DNA of 27,868 nt from an uncultured Christensenella sp. (GCA_910586385.1 CAJUGX010000008.1:1-27868), one strand, 5' to 3'; positions 1-6,291 are shown, numbered from the stretch's first letter. Notes: generated by a model not told the origin, from the letters alone. A program made the numbers and translations.

Positions 1-334
<334 letters not shown>

Positions 335-468
335 ACGGATTTATAAAGTATTTTAAGTTCCCTTCAAAGTATGTAGTTGTCAGAGAATTTTTTCTCTGTT
401 TGAATATTGTCTTCCCTATCCTCCTTTTTCAAATATAAGGCAATATTCAAAATATTTCGGTAATACCA
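335..468 (+). other. 23S-5S spacer with two inverted repeats
   Basis: No gene is visible here. CAGAGA (381-386) pairs with TCTCTG (393-398). Directly next to it an 11-bp perfect inverted repeat, TTTGAATATTG (399-409) and CAATATTCAAA (441-451), encloses about 31 nt. Neither hairpin is followed by a clean T-run. They could be processing stems or a weak termination region for the 23S transcript. Confidence 0.55.
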
Positions 469-497
469 TTGACTTCCTTGGAAGAAAATGCTATTAT
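469..497 (+). promoter_or_regulatory. Sigma-A-type promoter for the 5S gene
   Basis: TTGACT (469-474), a 17-nt spacer and TATTAT (492-497). The predicted start site, about 504, coincides with the 5' end of the 5S rRNA, so 5S may be transcribed independently of the 23S transcript. Confidence 0.6.
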
Positions 498-502
498 ACA
501 AT

Positions 503-618
503 AACCAGTGGCGATAGAGAGAAGGTCCACCTGTTCTCATCCCGAACACAGAAGTTAAGCTTCTCATCGTCGAAAATACTTGGTCGTCTTGATCCGGAAA
601 AATAGAACACTGCTGGTT
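503..618 (+). rRNA. 5S ribosomal RNA
   Basis: The conserved 5S segment CCCGAACACAGAAGTTAAGC is at 541-560. The terminal helix is formed by AACCAGTG (503-510) and CACTGCTGGTT (608-618). The length of about 115 nt is normal. The 3' half (561-606) is A-rich and diverges from the usual bacterial consensus, but the fold-defining parts are present. Ends were chosen from helix I and the promoter position. A terminator follows 7 nt later. Confidence 0.88.
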
Positions 619-625
619 AATCATT

Positions 626-652
626 AAAGTAGGCGCATGAGCCTACTTTTTT
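626..652 (+). terminator. Intrinsic terminator of 5S rRNA
   Basis: A 9-bp perfect stem, AAAGTAGGC / GCCTACTTT, with loop GCATGA, running into a T-tract. It lies directly downstream of the 5S gene. Confidence 0.88.
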
Positions 653-683
653 GTTGCAAAAATATCTTCAAATGAAAAAATCT

Positions 684-816
684 CAGCAGTGTTTGGCATA
701 CTTTGTATGCCTTTCGCAAAAAGCGAAAACTATTTTTCCTGGAAAAGCCGCCGTGCCTGTCAGAAGATGCAAGGGCGGAGAGAAAACTCCGTTTTCTAAG
801 AACACTGCTGGTTAAT
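684..816 (+). repeat. Structured element carrying a copy of the 5S 3' end
   Basis: The 18-nt sequence AGAACACTGCTGGTTAAT at the 3' end of the 5S gene (604-621) recurs exactly at 799-816. Here it closes a long structure: CAGCAGTGTT (684-693) pairs perfectly with AACACTGCTG (801-810). Inside lie further hairpins: GGCATAC/GTATGCC (695-711), TTTCGC/GCGAAA (712-728), GGAAAA/TTTTCT (741-746 with 792-797), and CGGAG/CTCCG (776-791). The rest of 5S rRNA is absent. It may be a decayed 5S duplicate or a 5S-derived RNA; no promoter is evident. Confidence 0.55.
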
Positions 817-819
817 GTT

Positions 820-848
820 AAAACTCACCTCATGCGGTGAGTTTTTTC
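820..848 (+). terminator. Intrinsic terminator, second of three
   Basis: A 10-bp perfect stem, AAAACTCACC / GGTGAGTTTT, with loop TCATGC (the reverse complement of the first terminator's loop), followed by TTTTTT. It lies just after the duplicated 5S 3' end, as the first terminator lies after the true one. The next 78 nt (849-926) hold nothing I recognise. Confidence 0.75.
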
Positions 849-926
849 TTTTATATTTATTTATGAGTTTTAACATGACTTTGTCGCACTCATTCTTGCA
901 AGCAAATTCGTGCTTCGCGTCATCAT

Positions 927-954
927 AAAAGCATCCGCATGAGGATGCTTTTTG
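927..954. terminator. Intrinsic terminator, third of three
   Basis: A 10-bp perfect stem, AAAAGCATCC / GGATGCTTTT, with loop GCATGA. It has T-runs on both strands, so it could also end the minus-strand HTH gene at 973-1185. Confidence 0.7.
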
Positions 955-972
955 TTGTAAATAATTGGTGAG

Positions 973-1185
973 TTAATCCTCCAATTCAAGCAAATTGTGT
1001 CGCCTTAGACCCATTCCCTCAGCGATTTTTGCAATGGTCAAGAGATTTTTTGGTGTTTGCCCTTTTAATATTAAATCCAATGTTTTTGGACTTATTTTAC
1101 ATTTTCTACAAAATGCAGTTTTGCTTATGTCAGTGGTTTTTAGATAAATAAATATTAGTTCACTTCTTACCCTACACGTTTTCAT
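973..1185 (-). CDS. Small HTH (Cro/CI-like) transcriptional regulator
   Basis: A 70-residue protein. Residues about 20-67 read as an XRE-type helix-turn-helix: SKTAFCRKCKISPKTLDLI, then a hydrophobic helix (LLTIAKIAEGMGL). No effector or dimerisation domain is present, so it is a minimal DNA-binding protein of Cro type. The start is supported by an AAGGAG-type Shine-Dalgarno (1192-1198) 6-7 nt upstream. It is driven by a consensus promoter whose spacer contains a palindromic operator, and it is divergent from another HTH gene. The pair resembles a phage or mobile-element switch, but no other phage gene adjoins it. The DNA-binding role is inferred from the fold; the target is unknown beyond the likely local operators. 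Confidence 0.72.
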   Translation of the reverse strand: MKTCRVRSELIFIYLKTTDISKTAFCRKCKISPKTLDLILKGQTPKNLLTIAKIAEGMGLRRHNLLELED

Positions 1186-1216
1186 ATTTTCTCCTTATTT
1201 CACAATATGTACAGCC

Positions 1217-1245
1217 ATTATACTTCACAAAGTGTGAATTGTCAA
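1217..1245 (-). promoter_or_regulatory. Consensus promoter of the minus-strand HTH gene
   Basis: Read on the minus strand: TTGACA (complement of 1240-1245), exactly 17 nt, TATAAT (complement of 1217-1222). Both hexamers are perfect sigma-A consensus. The spacer holds the palindrome at 1224-1238, so a protein bound there would block RNA polymerase. Confidence 0.85.
1224..1238. promoter_or_regulatory. Palindromic operator 1
   Basis: TTCACA-AAG-TGTGAA is a perfect 6-bp inverted repeat with a 3-bp centre, lying in the spacer of the minus-strand promoter. It shares the core CACA-N3-TGTG with operator 2. Centre-to-centre distance is 30 bp (1231 to 1261), close to three helical turns. Confidence 0.72.
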
Positions 1246-1252
1246 GCAAATG

Positions 1253-1269
1253 TTACACATTTTGTGTAA
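1253..1269. promoter_or_regulatory. Palindromic operator 2
   Basis: TTACACA-TTT-TGTGTAA is a perfect 7-bp inverted repeat with a 3-bp centre and the same CACA-N3-TGTG core as operator 1. It overlaps the likely extended -10 (TG at 1265-1266, AATAAT at 1268-1273) of the plus-strand HTH gene. Confidence 0.72.
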
Positions 1270-1279
1270 TAATATACTT

Positions 1280-1480
1280 ATGAAATTAGGAAAAACGTTG
1301 AAAGAATTGAGAGAAGAAGTTGGTGCAAAACAAAGTGAAGTTGCTAAAGCGTTAGGTGTTACTTCAGGCTGTTATGCAAATTATGAACTTGACTTTAGAG
1401 AGCCATCATTGGATATGATTGTGAAACTGTGTGATTTTTATAAAGTCTCTGCCGATTATCTTTTGGGCAGAGAAGATTAA
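1280..1480 (+). CDS. Small XRE-family HTH transcriptional regulator
   Basis: A 66-residue protein that is almost entirely a classic HTH_3 domain: MKLGKTLKELREEVGAKQSE at the N-terminus, then a recognition-helix region (VAKALGVTSGCYANYEL) and the ending VSADYLLGRED, a hallmark of XRE repressors. I place the start at ATG 1280 rather than the in-frame ATG at 1250, because the longer form would be translated through operator 2. There is no Shine-Dalgarno. A TG-N-AATAAT box ends 6 nt before the ATG, so the mRNA is probably leaderless. It probably regulates itself and the divergent HTH gene; which protein binds which operator cannot be told. Confidence 0.85.
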   Translation: MKLGKTLKELREEVGAKQSEVAKALGVTSGCYANYELDFREPSLDMIVKLCDFYKVSADYLLGRED

Positions 1481-1533
1481 GGGAAACAAAGCGTCCGCAA
1501 GAGGTGAGATTTTTGTTTTTCTAAGTTGTATAA

Positions 1534-1560
1534 AAAAGAGTGAATATGCTTCACTCTTTT
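1534..1560. terminator. Bidirectional terminator between HTH gene and folA
   Basis: An 11-bp perfect stem, AAAAGAGTGAA / TTCACTCTTTT, with loop TATGC and T-runs on both strands. It sits between converging genes, and the folA stop codon (1551-1553) lies inside the stem. Confidence 0.85.
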
Positions 1561-2048
1561 ATTTTTGTATTTTCATATATGTCAAAACTGAACTTAAGTC
1601 TGTTTTCTTCCTGTTGTTTCCCCTTTTTCAAAAGTTTCCATTCTTTTGCTTCGTCAAGATTTGGGAAAAATGTATCTGCTTCTTTGCCTGCTTTGACTTT
1701 TGTCACATAAGCAAGTTTGCAATATGGCAAAAGCAATTTGTATATTGTCCCTCCACCACAAACATAGACTTCATCTGAGAGATATTTTTTGACTTCTTGC
1801 AAAAGTTCTGGCACAGAATGGACAATTGTCACTCCATCCTCTTTGAAATCTTTGTCCAAAGTGATTACGATGGTTGTCCTTTTGGGGAGGGGGCGTTTAG
1901 GGAGAGATAGATAGGTTTTGTCTCCCATAATCACGACTTTATTTATCGTTTTTTCCTTGAAATATAAGAGGTCTGATGGCAGATGAAAAAGTAAGTTGTT
2001 GTCTTTGCCGATTCCCCAGTTTTCGCTTACTGCGACAATAAGATTCAT
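1551..2048 (-). CDS. folA: Dihydrofolate reductase
   Basis: Reduces dihydrofolate to tetrahydrofolate with NADPH, regenerating the folate oxidised by thymidylate synthase. The 165-residue length is typical. The N-terminus IVAVSENWGIGKDNNLLFHL is the conserved Met20-loop region. LPSDLLYFK carries the catalytic acid, Asp26. VIMGDKTYLSLP (39-50) and VCGGGTIYKLLLP (96-108) are the NADPH-binding segments. Its start is 9 nt after the thyA stop, with AGGAGA as ribosome-binding site. As the last gene of folD-thyA-folA it shares their transcript; the terminator at 1534-1560 overlaps its stop. Confidence 0.96.
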   Translation of the reverse strand: MNLIVAVSENWGIGKDNNLLFHLPSDLLYFKEKTINKVVIMGDKTYLSLPKRPLPKRTTIVITLDKDFKEDGVTIVHSVPELLQEVKKYLSDEVYVCGGGTIYKLLLPYCKLAYVTKVKAGKEADTFFPNLDEAKEWKLLKKGKQQEENRLKFSFDIYENTKIKE

Positions 2049-2057
2049 GCAATTCTC

Positions 2058-2888
2058 CTAGATGGCGACTTCAATTTTGTATTTTTTATCATTGTATCGA
2101 TAGTCTTCAAATTTGAAACTGTCAACTTTGAAATCATAGAAGTCTTTGATATTTTTGTCAATAACAAATTTTGGTGCTTTGTGTTGTTTCTCTTTGGTGA
2201 TTTCCTTGATGATTGGGATGTGTTTATCATAGATGTGAGCGTCAGCGATTACATGCACAAATTCTCCGACTTCAAGGTCACAAACTTGTGCCAGCATGTG
2301 CACAAGGACTGCATATTGGCAAACATTCCAGTTGTTTGCGGTGAGCATATCTTGAGAGCGTTGATTTAAGATGGCGTTGAGCTTGTTGCCTGTGACATTG
2401 AAAGTCATTGAATATGCACATGGATAAAGTGCCATTTCGCTCAGGTCACTGTGATTGTATAGATTTGTGATGATGCGTCTTGAAGCGCGATTGTTTTTGA
2501 GGTCATAAATCACGCGGTCAACTTGATCAAACAAGCCTTCTTTGTATTTGTGCTTTACGCCAAGTTGGTAGCCATAGGCTTTCCCTATGGAGCCTTTCTC
2601 GTCTGCCCAGCTGTCCCAAATGTGTGAAGAAAGGTCGTGGATGTTGTTGCTCTTTTTTTGCCAAATCCAGAGCAATTCATCAATGCAATTTTTGTAATTT
2701 GTTTTTCTTACTGTTATGATTGGAAACTCTTTTGAAAGGTCATAGCGGTTTACAATACAAAACTTTTTGACTGTGTGAGCAGGAGTCCCATCTTTCCATT
2801 TTGGTCTGACATCTTGGTCAGTGTCCCAAACCCCATTCTTCAAAATGTCCTTCACATTTTGAACAAAAACTTTATCTGCATAACTCAT
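2058..2888 (-). CDS. thyA: Thymidylate synthase
   Basis: Methylates dUMP to dTMP using methylenetetrahydrofolate, which FolD interconverts and FolA regenerates. The 276-residue length fits the ThyA family. The catalytic cysteine is Cys157 in ALYPCAYSMTFNV. The phosphate and nucleotide-binding block is NQRSQDMLTANNWNVCQYA, with Arg177, Ser178 and Asp180. ELLWIWQKKSNN and GKAYGYQLG are further family motifs. In the nucleotide block the common G-x-P-x-N is replaced by ANNWN, a lineage variant rather than damage, since everything else is intact. The ATG overlaps the folD TGA (ATGA), with an AGGAGG-type site inside folD. Confidence 0.96.
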   Translation of the reverse strand: MSYADKVFVQNVKDILKNGVWDTDQDVRPKWKDGTPAHTVKKFCIVNRYDLSKEFPIITVRKTNYKNCIDELLWIWQKKSNNIHDLSSHIWDSWADEKGSIGKAYGYQLGVKHKYKEGLFDQVDRVIYDLKNNRASRRIITNLYNHSDLSEMALYPCAYSMTFNVTGNKLNAILNQRSQDMLTANNWNVCQYAVLVHMLAQVCDLEVGEFVHVIADAHIYDKHIPIIKEITKEKQHKAPKFVIDKNIKDFYDFKVDSFKFEDYRYNDKKYKIEVAI

Positions 2889-3745
2889 CTTTTCCCTCCT
2901 TTAGATTTGTTTTTATGTAGCGTCAGTGTGTTTTGCATCAGGCAGGCGACTGTCATTGGTCCAACACCACCAGGCACTGGGGAGATATATCCGCAGACCT
3001 TTTTCACATCGTCGAAATCAACATCCCCGACAATTTTTCCATCTATGCGGTTTATGCCGACATCGATGACGGTTGCACCTTTTTTCACAAACTCTTTGGT
3101 GACGAACTTTGGTTTGCCAATTGCGACAACCAAAATATCAGCCTGTTTGGATAGTTCTTTGATGTTTTCTGTCTTGCTGTGGCAGATTGTCACAGTTGCA
3201 TTCTCTTGTTCAAGAAGATTTGCAACACTTTTGCCGACAAGCAAACTTCTGCCAAGCACAACTGCTCGTTTGCCTGCAATTTGGATTTTTTCATGTTTCA
3301 GCATTTCAATGATGCCTGTTGCTGTGCATGGGGCGATAACTTTCTTTGAAGAAAAGAGTGCACCCAAGTTTTCATAAGTCAAGCAATCTACATCTTTGCT
3401 TGGAAGTATTCGATTTGTTGCTTTGACACTGTCAATGCCGTTTGGGAGGGGAAGTTGCAAAAGTATGCCAGAAATTTCCTCATCATTGTTCAGTTTTTCA
3501 ATTGTGTTGAAGAGAGTTTCCTCGCTCGTATCTTTTTTCAATCTGACGATTTTTGATTTCATGCTGCAAGCAGTGCACGCTTTTTCTTTTGATGCAACAT
3601 ACACTTCGCTTGCAGGATTTCCTTCAACGATTATGCACGCGAGCGTTGGCACAGGTTTCTTCTTGTCAATCATCTTAGATTGTATTTCATCCTTGATTTT
3701 TTGCTTTATTTCACTTGAAATCAGTTTCCCATCTATTATTTTCAT
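2885..3745 (-). CDS. folD: Bifunctional methylenetetrahydrofolate dehydrogenase / cyclohydrolase
   Basis: Interconverts methylene-, methenyl- and formyl-tetrahydrofolate, feeding one-carbon units to thymidylate and purine synthesis. The 286-residue length is typical. Residues matching the known FolD active site are visible: Tyr49 and Lys53 (YVASKEKAC), Gln97 (ILLQLPLP) and Asp120 (KDVDC). The Rossmann motif is VVLGRSLLVGKSV, with GRSLLVGKS where GRSNIVGKP is usual. The C-terminal signature is SPVPGGVGPMTVACL. It is the first gene of the operon with thyA and folA. There is no Shine-Dalgarno: the TATAAT box ends 6 nt before the ATG, so translation is probably leaderless. Confidence 0.96.
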   Translation of the reverse strand: MKIIDGKLISSEIKQKIKDEIQSKMIDKKKPVPTLACIIVEGNPASEVYVASKEKACTACSMKSKIVRLKKDTSEETLFNTIEKLNNDEEISGILLQLPLPNGIDSVKATNRILPSKDVDCLTYENLGALFSSKKVIAPCTATGIIEMLKHEKIQIAGKRAVVLGRSLLVGKSVANLLEQENATVTICHSKTENIKELSKQADILVVAIGKPKFVTKEFVKKGATVIDVGINRIDGKIVGDVDFDDVKKVCGYISPVPGGVGPMTVACLMQNTLTLHKNKSKGGKR

Positions 3746-3751
3746 GTTTTC

Positions 3752-3780
3752 ATTATATAACAGTCATAAAAAAAGTGCAA
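3752..3780 (-). promoter_or_regulatory. Promoter of folD-thyA-folA
   Basis: On the minus strand: TTGCAC (complement of 3775-3780), 17 nt, TATAAT (complement of 3752-3757), then 6 nt to the folD ATG. The -35 match is only moderate and lies inside the terminator hairpin of the upstream peptidase gene. Confidence 0.6.
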
Positions 3781-3797
3781 ACAACAGAATGCACTTT
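3768..3797 (-). terminator. Terminator of the S51 peptidase gene
   Basis: On the minus strand: AAAGTGCA (complement of 3790-3797), a 10-nt loop, TGCACTTT (complement of 3772-3779), then further T residues. It lies 8 nt after the peptidase stop codon. Confidence 0.8.
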
Positions 3798-3804
3798 ATT
3801 ATTT

Positions 3805-4533
3805 TTATTTTGAAGTAGATTTGCTTGCGCCAAGGACGATATTGTTTCCGTTAGAGCAAAGTTGTTTCATCTCGCCATTTGAAAATTTGTATGCCTCGCC
3901 ATAAATAGTCTGCTTTTCGCCATCATCAATGATGTATGAGCCATCTGTGATTGCAATGAATGATTGTGTTTTGCTGTCAGGGAGCAAAACATTTTCAATC
4001 AACTCTTTATTTTCTGGTTTGAAGTGTGGCTCAACGCTGACATCTGTCATCCCAAGCCCTTTCCAATATTTCTTGGTTGAAGTTTCATCTGGAGTTGGAG
4101 AACAATAAACATCTGTTGCAAGGTTGAGTGCTCCGGCGCTTTGCCCAACAATCACACCTTTGCATTGAATTATGTGTTTTCCGAGATCCATATTTTCAAA
4201 CATTTTCATTTGAATCGCGGTGTCTCCGCCAGCAAGAAAGACAAGGTCTGCTCTTTGCATAAGTTCTCTGCACCTATCCATGTTTGATCCATCAAGAATG
4301 ACCATTTTGCTGAATCGGATGCCAGCAAGAGAAAGAGAACTTCTTGTGAGTTCTGCATATGTGGATGTGCCTTCATAGAATGGTGAACTTGCAACAAAAA
4401 CCATCAAGTCGTGACCCTTGACAGCCTTTTTTAGGTTGTCGGCGAATTTGTTGGTGTTGTTTAGTTCGCTGACGAGTCTTATGCCATTGACCTTTTTTGA
4501 GGCGCCAATATCACTTGTCAAAAATATTTTCAT
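3805..4533 (-). CDS. S51-family serine peptidase (dipeptidase E-like)
   Basis: A cytoplasmic serine peptidase of the PepE / cyanophycinase fold. The S51 family includes enzymes that cleave aspartyl dipeptides. The nucleophile elbow is VGQSAGALNLA, with Ser132 as nucleophile. LAGGDTAIQ (100-108) is the conserved glycine-rich strand. VEPHF supplies the candidate catalytic histidine, His170. There is no signal peptide. I start at ATG 4533 (242 residues) because AAGAGG precedes it and a perfect promoter lies just upstream; an in-frame start at 4635 would lie upstream of that promoter. The exact substrate cannot be read from the sequence. Confidence 0.88.
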   Translation of the reverse strand: MKIFLTSDIGASKKVNGIRLVSELNNTNKFADNLKKAVKGHDLMVFVASSPFYEGTSTYAELTRSSLSLAGIRFSKMVILDGSNMDRCRELMQRADLVFLAGGDTAIQMKMFENMDLGKHIIQCKGVIVGQSAGALNLATDVYCSPTPDETSTKKYWKGLGMTDVSVEPHFKPENKELIENVLLPDSKTQSFIAITDGSYIIDDGEKQTIYGEAYKFSNGEMKQLCSNGNNIVLGASKSTSK

Positions 4534-4551
4534 TTTGTACCTCTTGAGACA

Positions 4552-4580
4552 ATTATATAGTATGAGTTTGAAAATGTCAA
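4552..4580 (-). promoter_or_regulatory. Consensus promoter of the S51 peptidase gene
   Basis: On the minus strand: TTGACA (complement of 4575-4580), 17 nt, TATAAT (complement of 4552-4557). All twelve bases match consensus. It fixes the peptidase start at 4533. Confidence 0.88.
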
Positions 4581-4606
4581 GAAGAGTTTCAGCAGGAAGT
4601 TTGGTA

Positions 4607-4635
4607 TTGACACTCAAATTCAAATATGGTATCAT
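4607..4635 (+). promoter_or_regulatory. Promoter of the two-gene unknown operon
   Basis: TTGACA (4607-4612), 17 nt, TATCAT (4630-4635), with the extended -10 element TG at 4627-4628. It is divergent from the peptidase promoter, with 26 nt between the two -35 boxes. Confidence 0.82.
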
Positions 4636-4657
4636 AAAATAGTTATTGAGGTTTGAT

Positions 4658-5323
4658 ATGACATTAAGATTGAGTAGTTATGTACAACTTGGGTACAACT
4701 CAAAAGAACAACTTGAAGAAATAAGGAGTGGAGAAGTGTTTCTTGCTCATTATAGAGGGTTCACTTGGTATTTTCGAGAAATTGATATGCCACAAGTTGG
4801 AGAGTTGCCAGAAGGTGTTGCGGTTTTTCAATATTATGCGGAATCAAGTAGAACAACTAGATACAAAGGCAAATTTCAATTGGTTGAAGTCGAGGAGAAA
4901 AAGACTTTTTGTGGAGAAGAACTCCGAAAATATATCCTGTTGAAATTTACCAAACTTATGAATGGTGTTAATCCGAAAACAAAACATAATGGGACGAGTG
5001 ATCTTGGGGCATATATCAGGGCAATTCCATCAGAGTTTTTGGCAGATGAAAAATTTCGATCAAAACTTGAAGCGACAGCAAGAAGAGTGATTGACAACAG
5101 AATTTCAAAGACCTCAAATTTGGATGATATTGAGAATCTTGGAGACCTTTCTGATTATGTGAAAGAACAAATTGTTGTTGCGTCAGGCACGGTTAAGAAA
5201 ATCGACAAAAACACCACAATAATCGTAAGTGCCGAAGAAATAGAAAAGGCCAGAGCGGCTGCGATAAAACAAAACCATAGAGCTTTGGGAGATGGCAAAA
5301 ATAATTTGCAAGAGGGAAAATAA
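4658..5323 (+). CDS. Unrecognised 221-residue protein
   Basis: I do not recognise this family. The protein is hydrophilic, with no signal peptide or membrane segment. It is aromatic-rich near the N-terminus (HYRGFTWYFREIDM, 31-44), has a single cysteine (Cys85), and has a charged, probably helical C-terminal part (AEEIEKARAAAIKQ, 192-205) ending in a G/N/K-rich tail. I choose ATG 4658 over the TTG at 4646 because GAGG (4648-4651) is correctly spaced for it. It lies 1 nt before the next gene and shares its strong promoter, so the two products probably act together. Function unknown. Confidence 0.75.
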   Translation: MTLRLSSYVQLGYNSKEQLEEIRSGEVFLAHYRGFTWYFREIDMPQVGELPEGVAVFQYYAESSRTTRYKGKFQLVEVEEKKTFCGEELRKYILLKFTKLMNGVNPKTKHNGTSDLGAYIRAIPSEFLADEKFRSKLEATARRVIDNRISKTSNLDDIENLGDLSDYVKEQIVVASGTVKKIDKNTTIIVSAEEIEKARAAAIKQNHRALGDGKNNLQEGK

Positions 5324-5324
5324 A

Positions 5325-5834
5325 ATGGGAAATGATAATGTACAAGAGGAATTTACAACACCATTTGGAAAGTTTGCGGAGAAGATTGTTGGGGAATTTA
5401 AGCTTGCAAAACCACAAATGTGGAAGATTTCTGCAAGAATGATGGATGGCATTATGATGATGGAAGATTGGAAAAGAATTGCCGAACCAGAGAAGGACGT
5501 GATGGTTTTCTTGAGAATCCAATATCGCTTGCATGATGAAAACAAAAACTTGTTGTTTGTGCATGCTTTCAAGCTTGGTGATGTTGTTGATTTAATGGAC
5601 AAAGACGGCGTTGTTGCTCAGCCAGAAAAGCTCTCACTCCAAGCGAGCAAACTTGATGTTGTGGTCAAGGGACCTAACAACAAATACAACTATGGAAAGA
5701 AAGCAAATGGAGAAGATTTTGATGGAAAGAAATTGGTGGGCAAAGTCTTCAAAAGATGTCAAGACGAAAGCGGTTGGTTTAAGCCAGCTTGCGTTGTGGA
5801 TGACAAAAACACTGGCAAGACAGGCGGCAAATAA
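5325..5834 (+). CDS. Unrecognised 169-residue protein
   Basis: No family recognised. It is soluble, without membrane segments, and notably methionine-rich at 39-60 (MMDGIMMM, 39-46). A central beta-rich section (VMVFLRIQYRL, then LLFVHAFKLGDVV) is followed by KLDVVVKGPNNKYNYGKK and a C-terminus ending KNTGKTGGK. It is co-transcribed with the preceding gene: the stop at 5321-5323 is 1 nt from this ATG, which is preceded by AGAGGG (5311-5316). No clear terminator follows; the next 100 nt are T-rich without a stable hairpin. A third gene with a similar G/K/N tail may once have existed (6292-6399). Confidence 0.75.
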   Translation: MGNDNVQEEFTTPFGKFAEKIVGEFKLAKPQMWKISARMMDGIMMMEDWKRIAEPEKDVMVFLRIQYRLHDENKNLLFVHAFKLGDVVDLMDKDGVVAQPEKLSLQASKLDVVVKGPNNKYNYGKKANGEDFDGKKLVGKVFKRCQDESGWFKPACVVDDKNTGKTGGK

Positions 5835-5940
5835 TCGGATTGAAAGAAGGTGCAAAGTTGATTTTTCATCTTTTTCTTTTTAAGCAAAATATGATGGATA
5901 TTTTTTGTGTACATTTTTTGAAAACTTTTCATAAAATTTA

Positions 5941-5969
5941 TTGACATTAGTTTTCAAATCCGATATAAT
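5941..5969 (+). promoter_or_regulatory. Consensus promoter of tRNA-Asn
   Basis: TTGACA (5941-5946), 17 nt, TATAAT (5964-5969): perfect in both boxes. It starts transcription about 14 nt before the mature tRNA. Confidence 0.88.
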
Positions 5970-5989
5970 ATTGCAGTAACCGTTGATAT

Positions 5990-6064
5990 TCCGGAGTAGC
6001 TCAGCGGTGGAGCAGGCGGCTGTTAACCGCAAGGTCGTAGGTTCGAATCCTATCTCCGGAGCCA
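5990..6064 (+). tRNA. tRNA-Asn (anticodon GTT)
   Basis: The acceptor stem TCCGGAG (5990-5996) pairs with CTCCGGA (6054-6060), followed by discriminator G and an encoded CCA (6062-6064). The anticodon loop reads CTGTTAA, giving GTT. The T-arm contains GTTCGAATCC. It is a single-gene unit with its own promoter and terminator. Confidence 0.97.
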
Positions 6065-6074
6065 AGAAAAAATT

Positions 6075-6099
6075 TGCACGAGAAAGACGTGCATTTTTT
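6075..6099 (+). terminator. Terminator of tRNA-Asn
   Basis: TGCACG / CGTGCA with a 7-nt loop, followed by six T residues, 10 nt after the tRNA CCA end. Confidence 0.85.
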
Positions 6100-6291
6100 A
6101 TTTTACCTTGCGGGCATCTTTGAAAAAGATGCGATTGCGTTGCAACCTTAACGGCCGCAGGCTGAACGTCGAGCGAAACAAACAAAGTTTCAATTAAACC
6201 GCAAGTCCTTAGACGCGACCCTTGTTCGGAGAGGTGTGCATGGGGCATCGGTCGCAACTTGGTTTGTTGGTGTTTCTTTGATCGGGTATGA
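6100..6291. other. Gene-free region after tRNA-Asn
   Basis: No coding sequence is supported. It looks more GC-rich than its surroundings and contains a perfect 8-bp hairpin, GCATCTTT-GAA-AAAGATGC (6114-6132). I looked for a repeat of the tRNA 3' end that would mark an integration site and did not find one. Confidence 0.5.

Noticed and set aside
364..624. Minus-strand open frame over the 5S gene
   Set aside because: It is antisense to 5S rRNA and its promoter, with no coding features.
2058..2888. Possible loss of function in thymidylate synthase because the G-x-P-x-N motif is replaced
   Set aside because: The catalytic cysteine, the arginine-serine-aspartate residues and the full length are intact, so this is most likely a lineage variant.
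4533..4635. N-terminal extension of the S51 peptidase to an upstream ATG
   Set aside because: The extension would lie upstream of the perfect promoter at 4552-4580 and has no family resemblance; the start at 4533 has a ribosome-binding site.
5880..6257. Minus-strand open frame across the tRNA-Asn gene, containing IGFEPTTLRLTAACSTAELL
   Set aside because: This is the well-known artefact of translating the antisense of a tRNA gene; it has no proper ribosome-binding site and runs through the tRNA promoter and terminator.
5990..6291. Possible integration site (att) at the tRNA-Asn 3' end
   Set aside because: No second copy of the tRNA 3' sequence was found in the following DNA and no integrase gene is present in the window.
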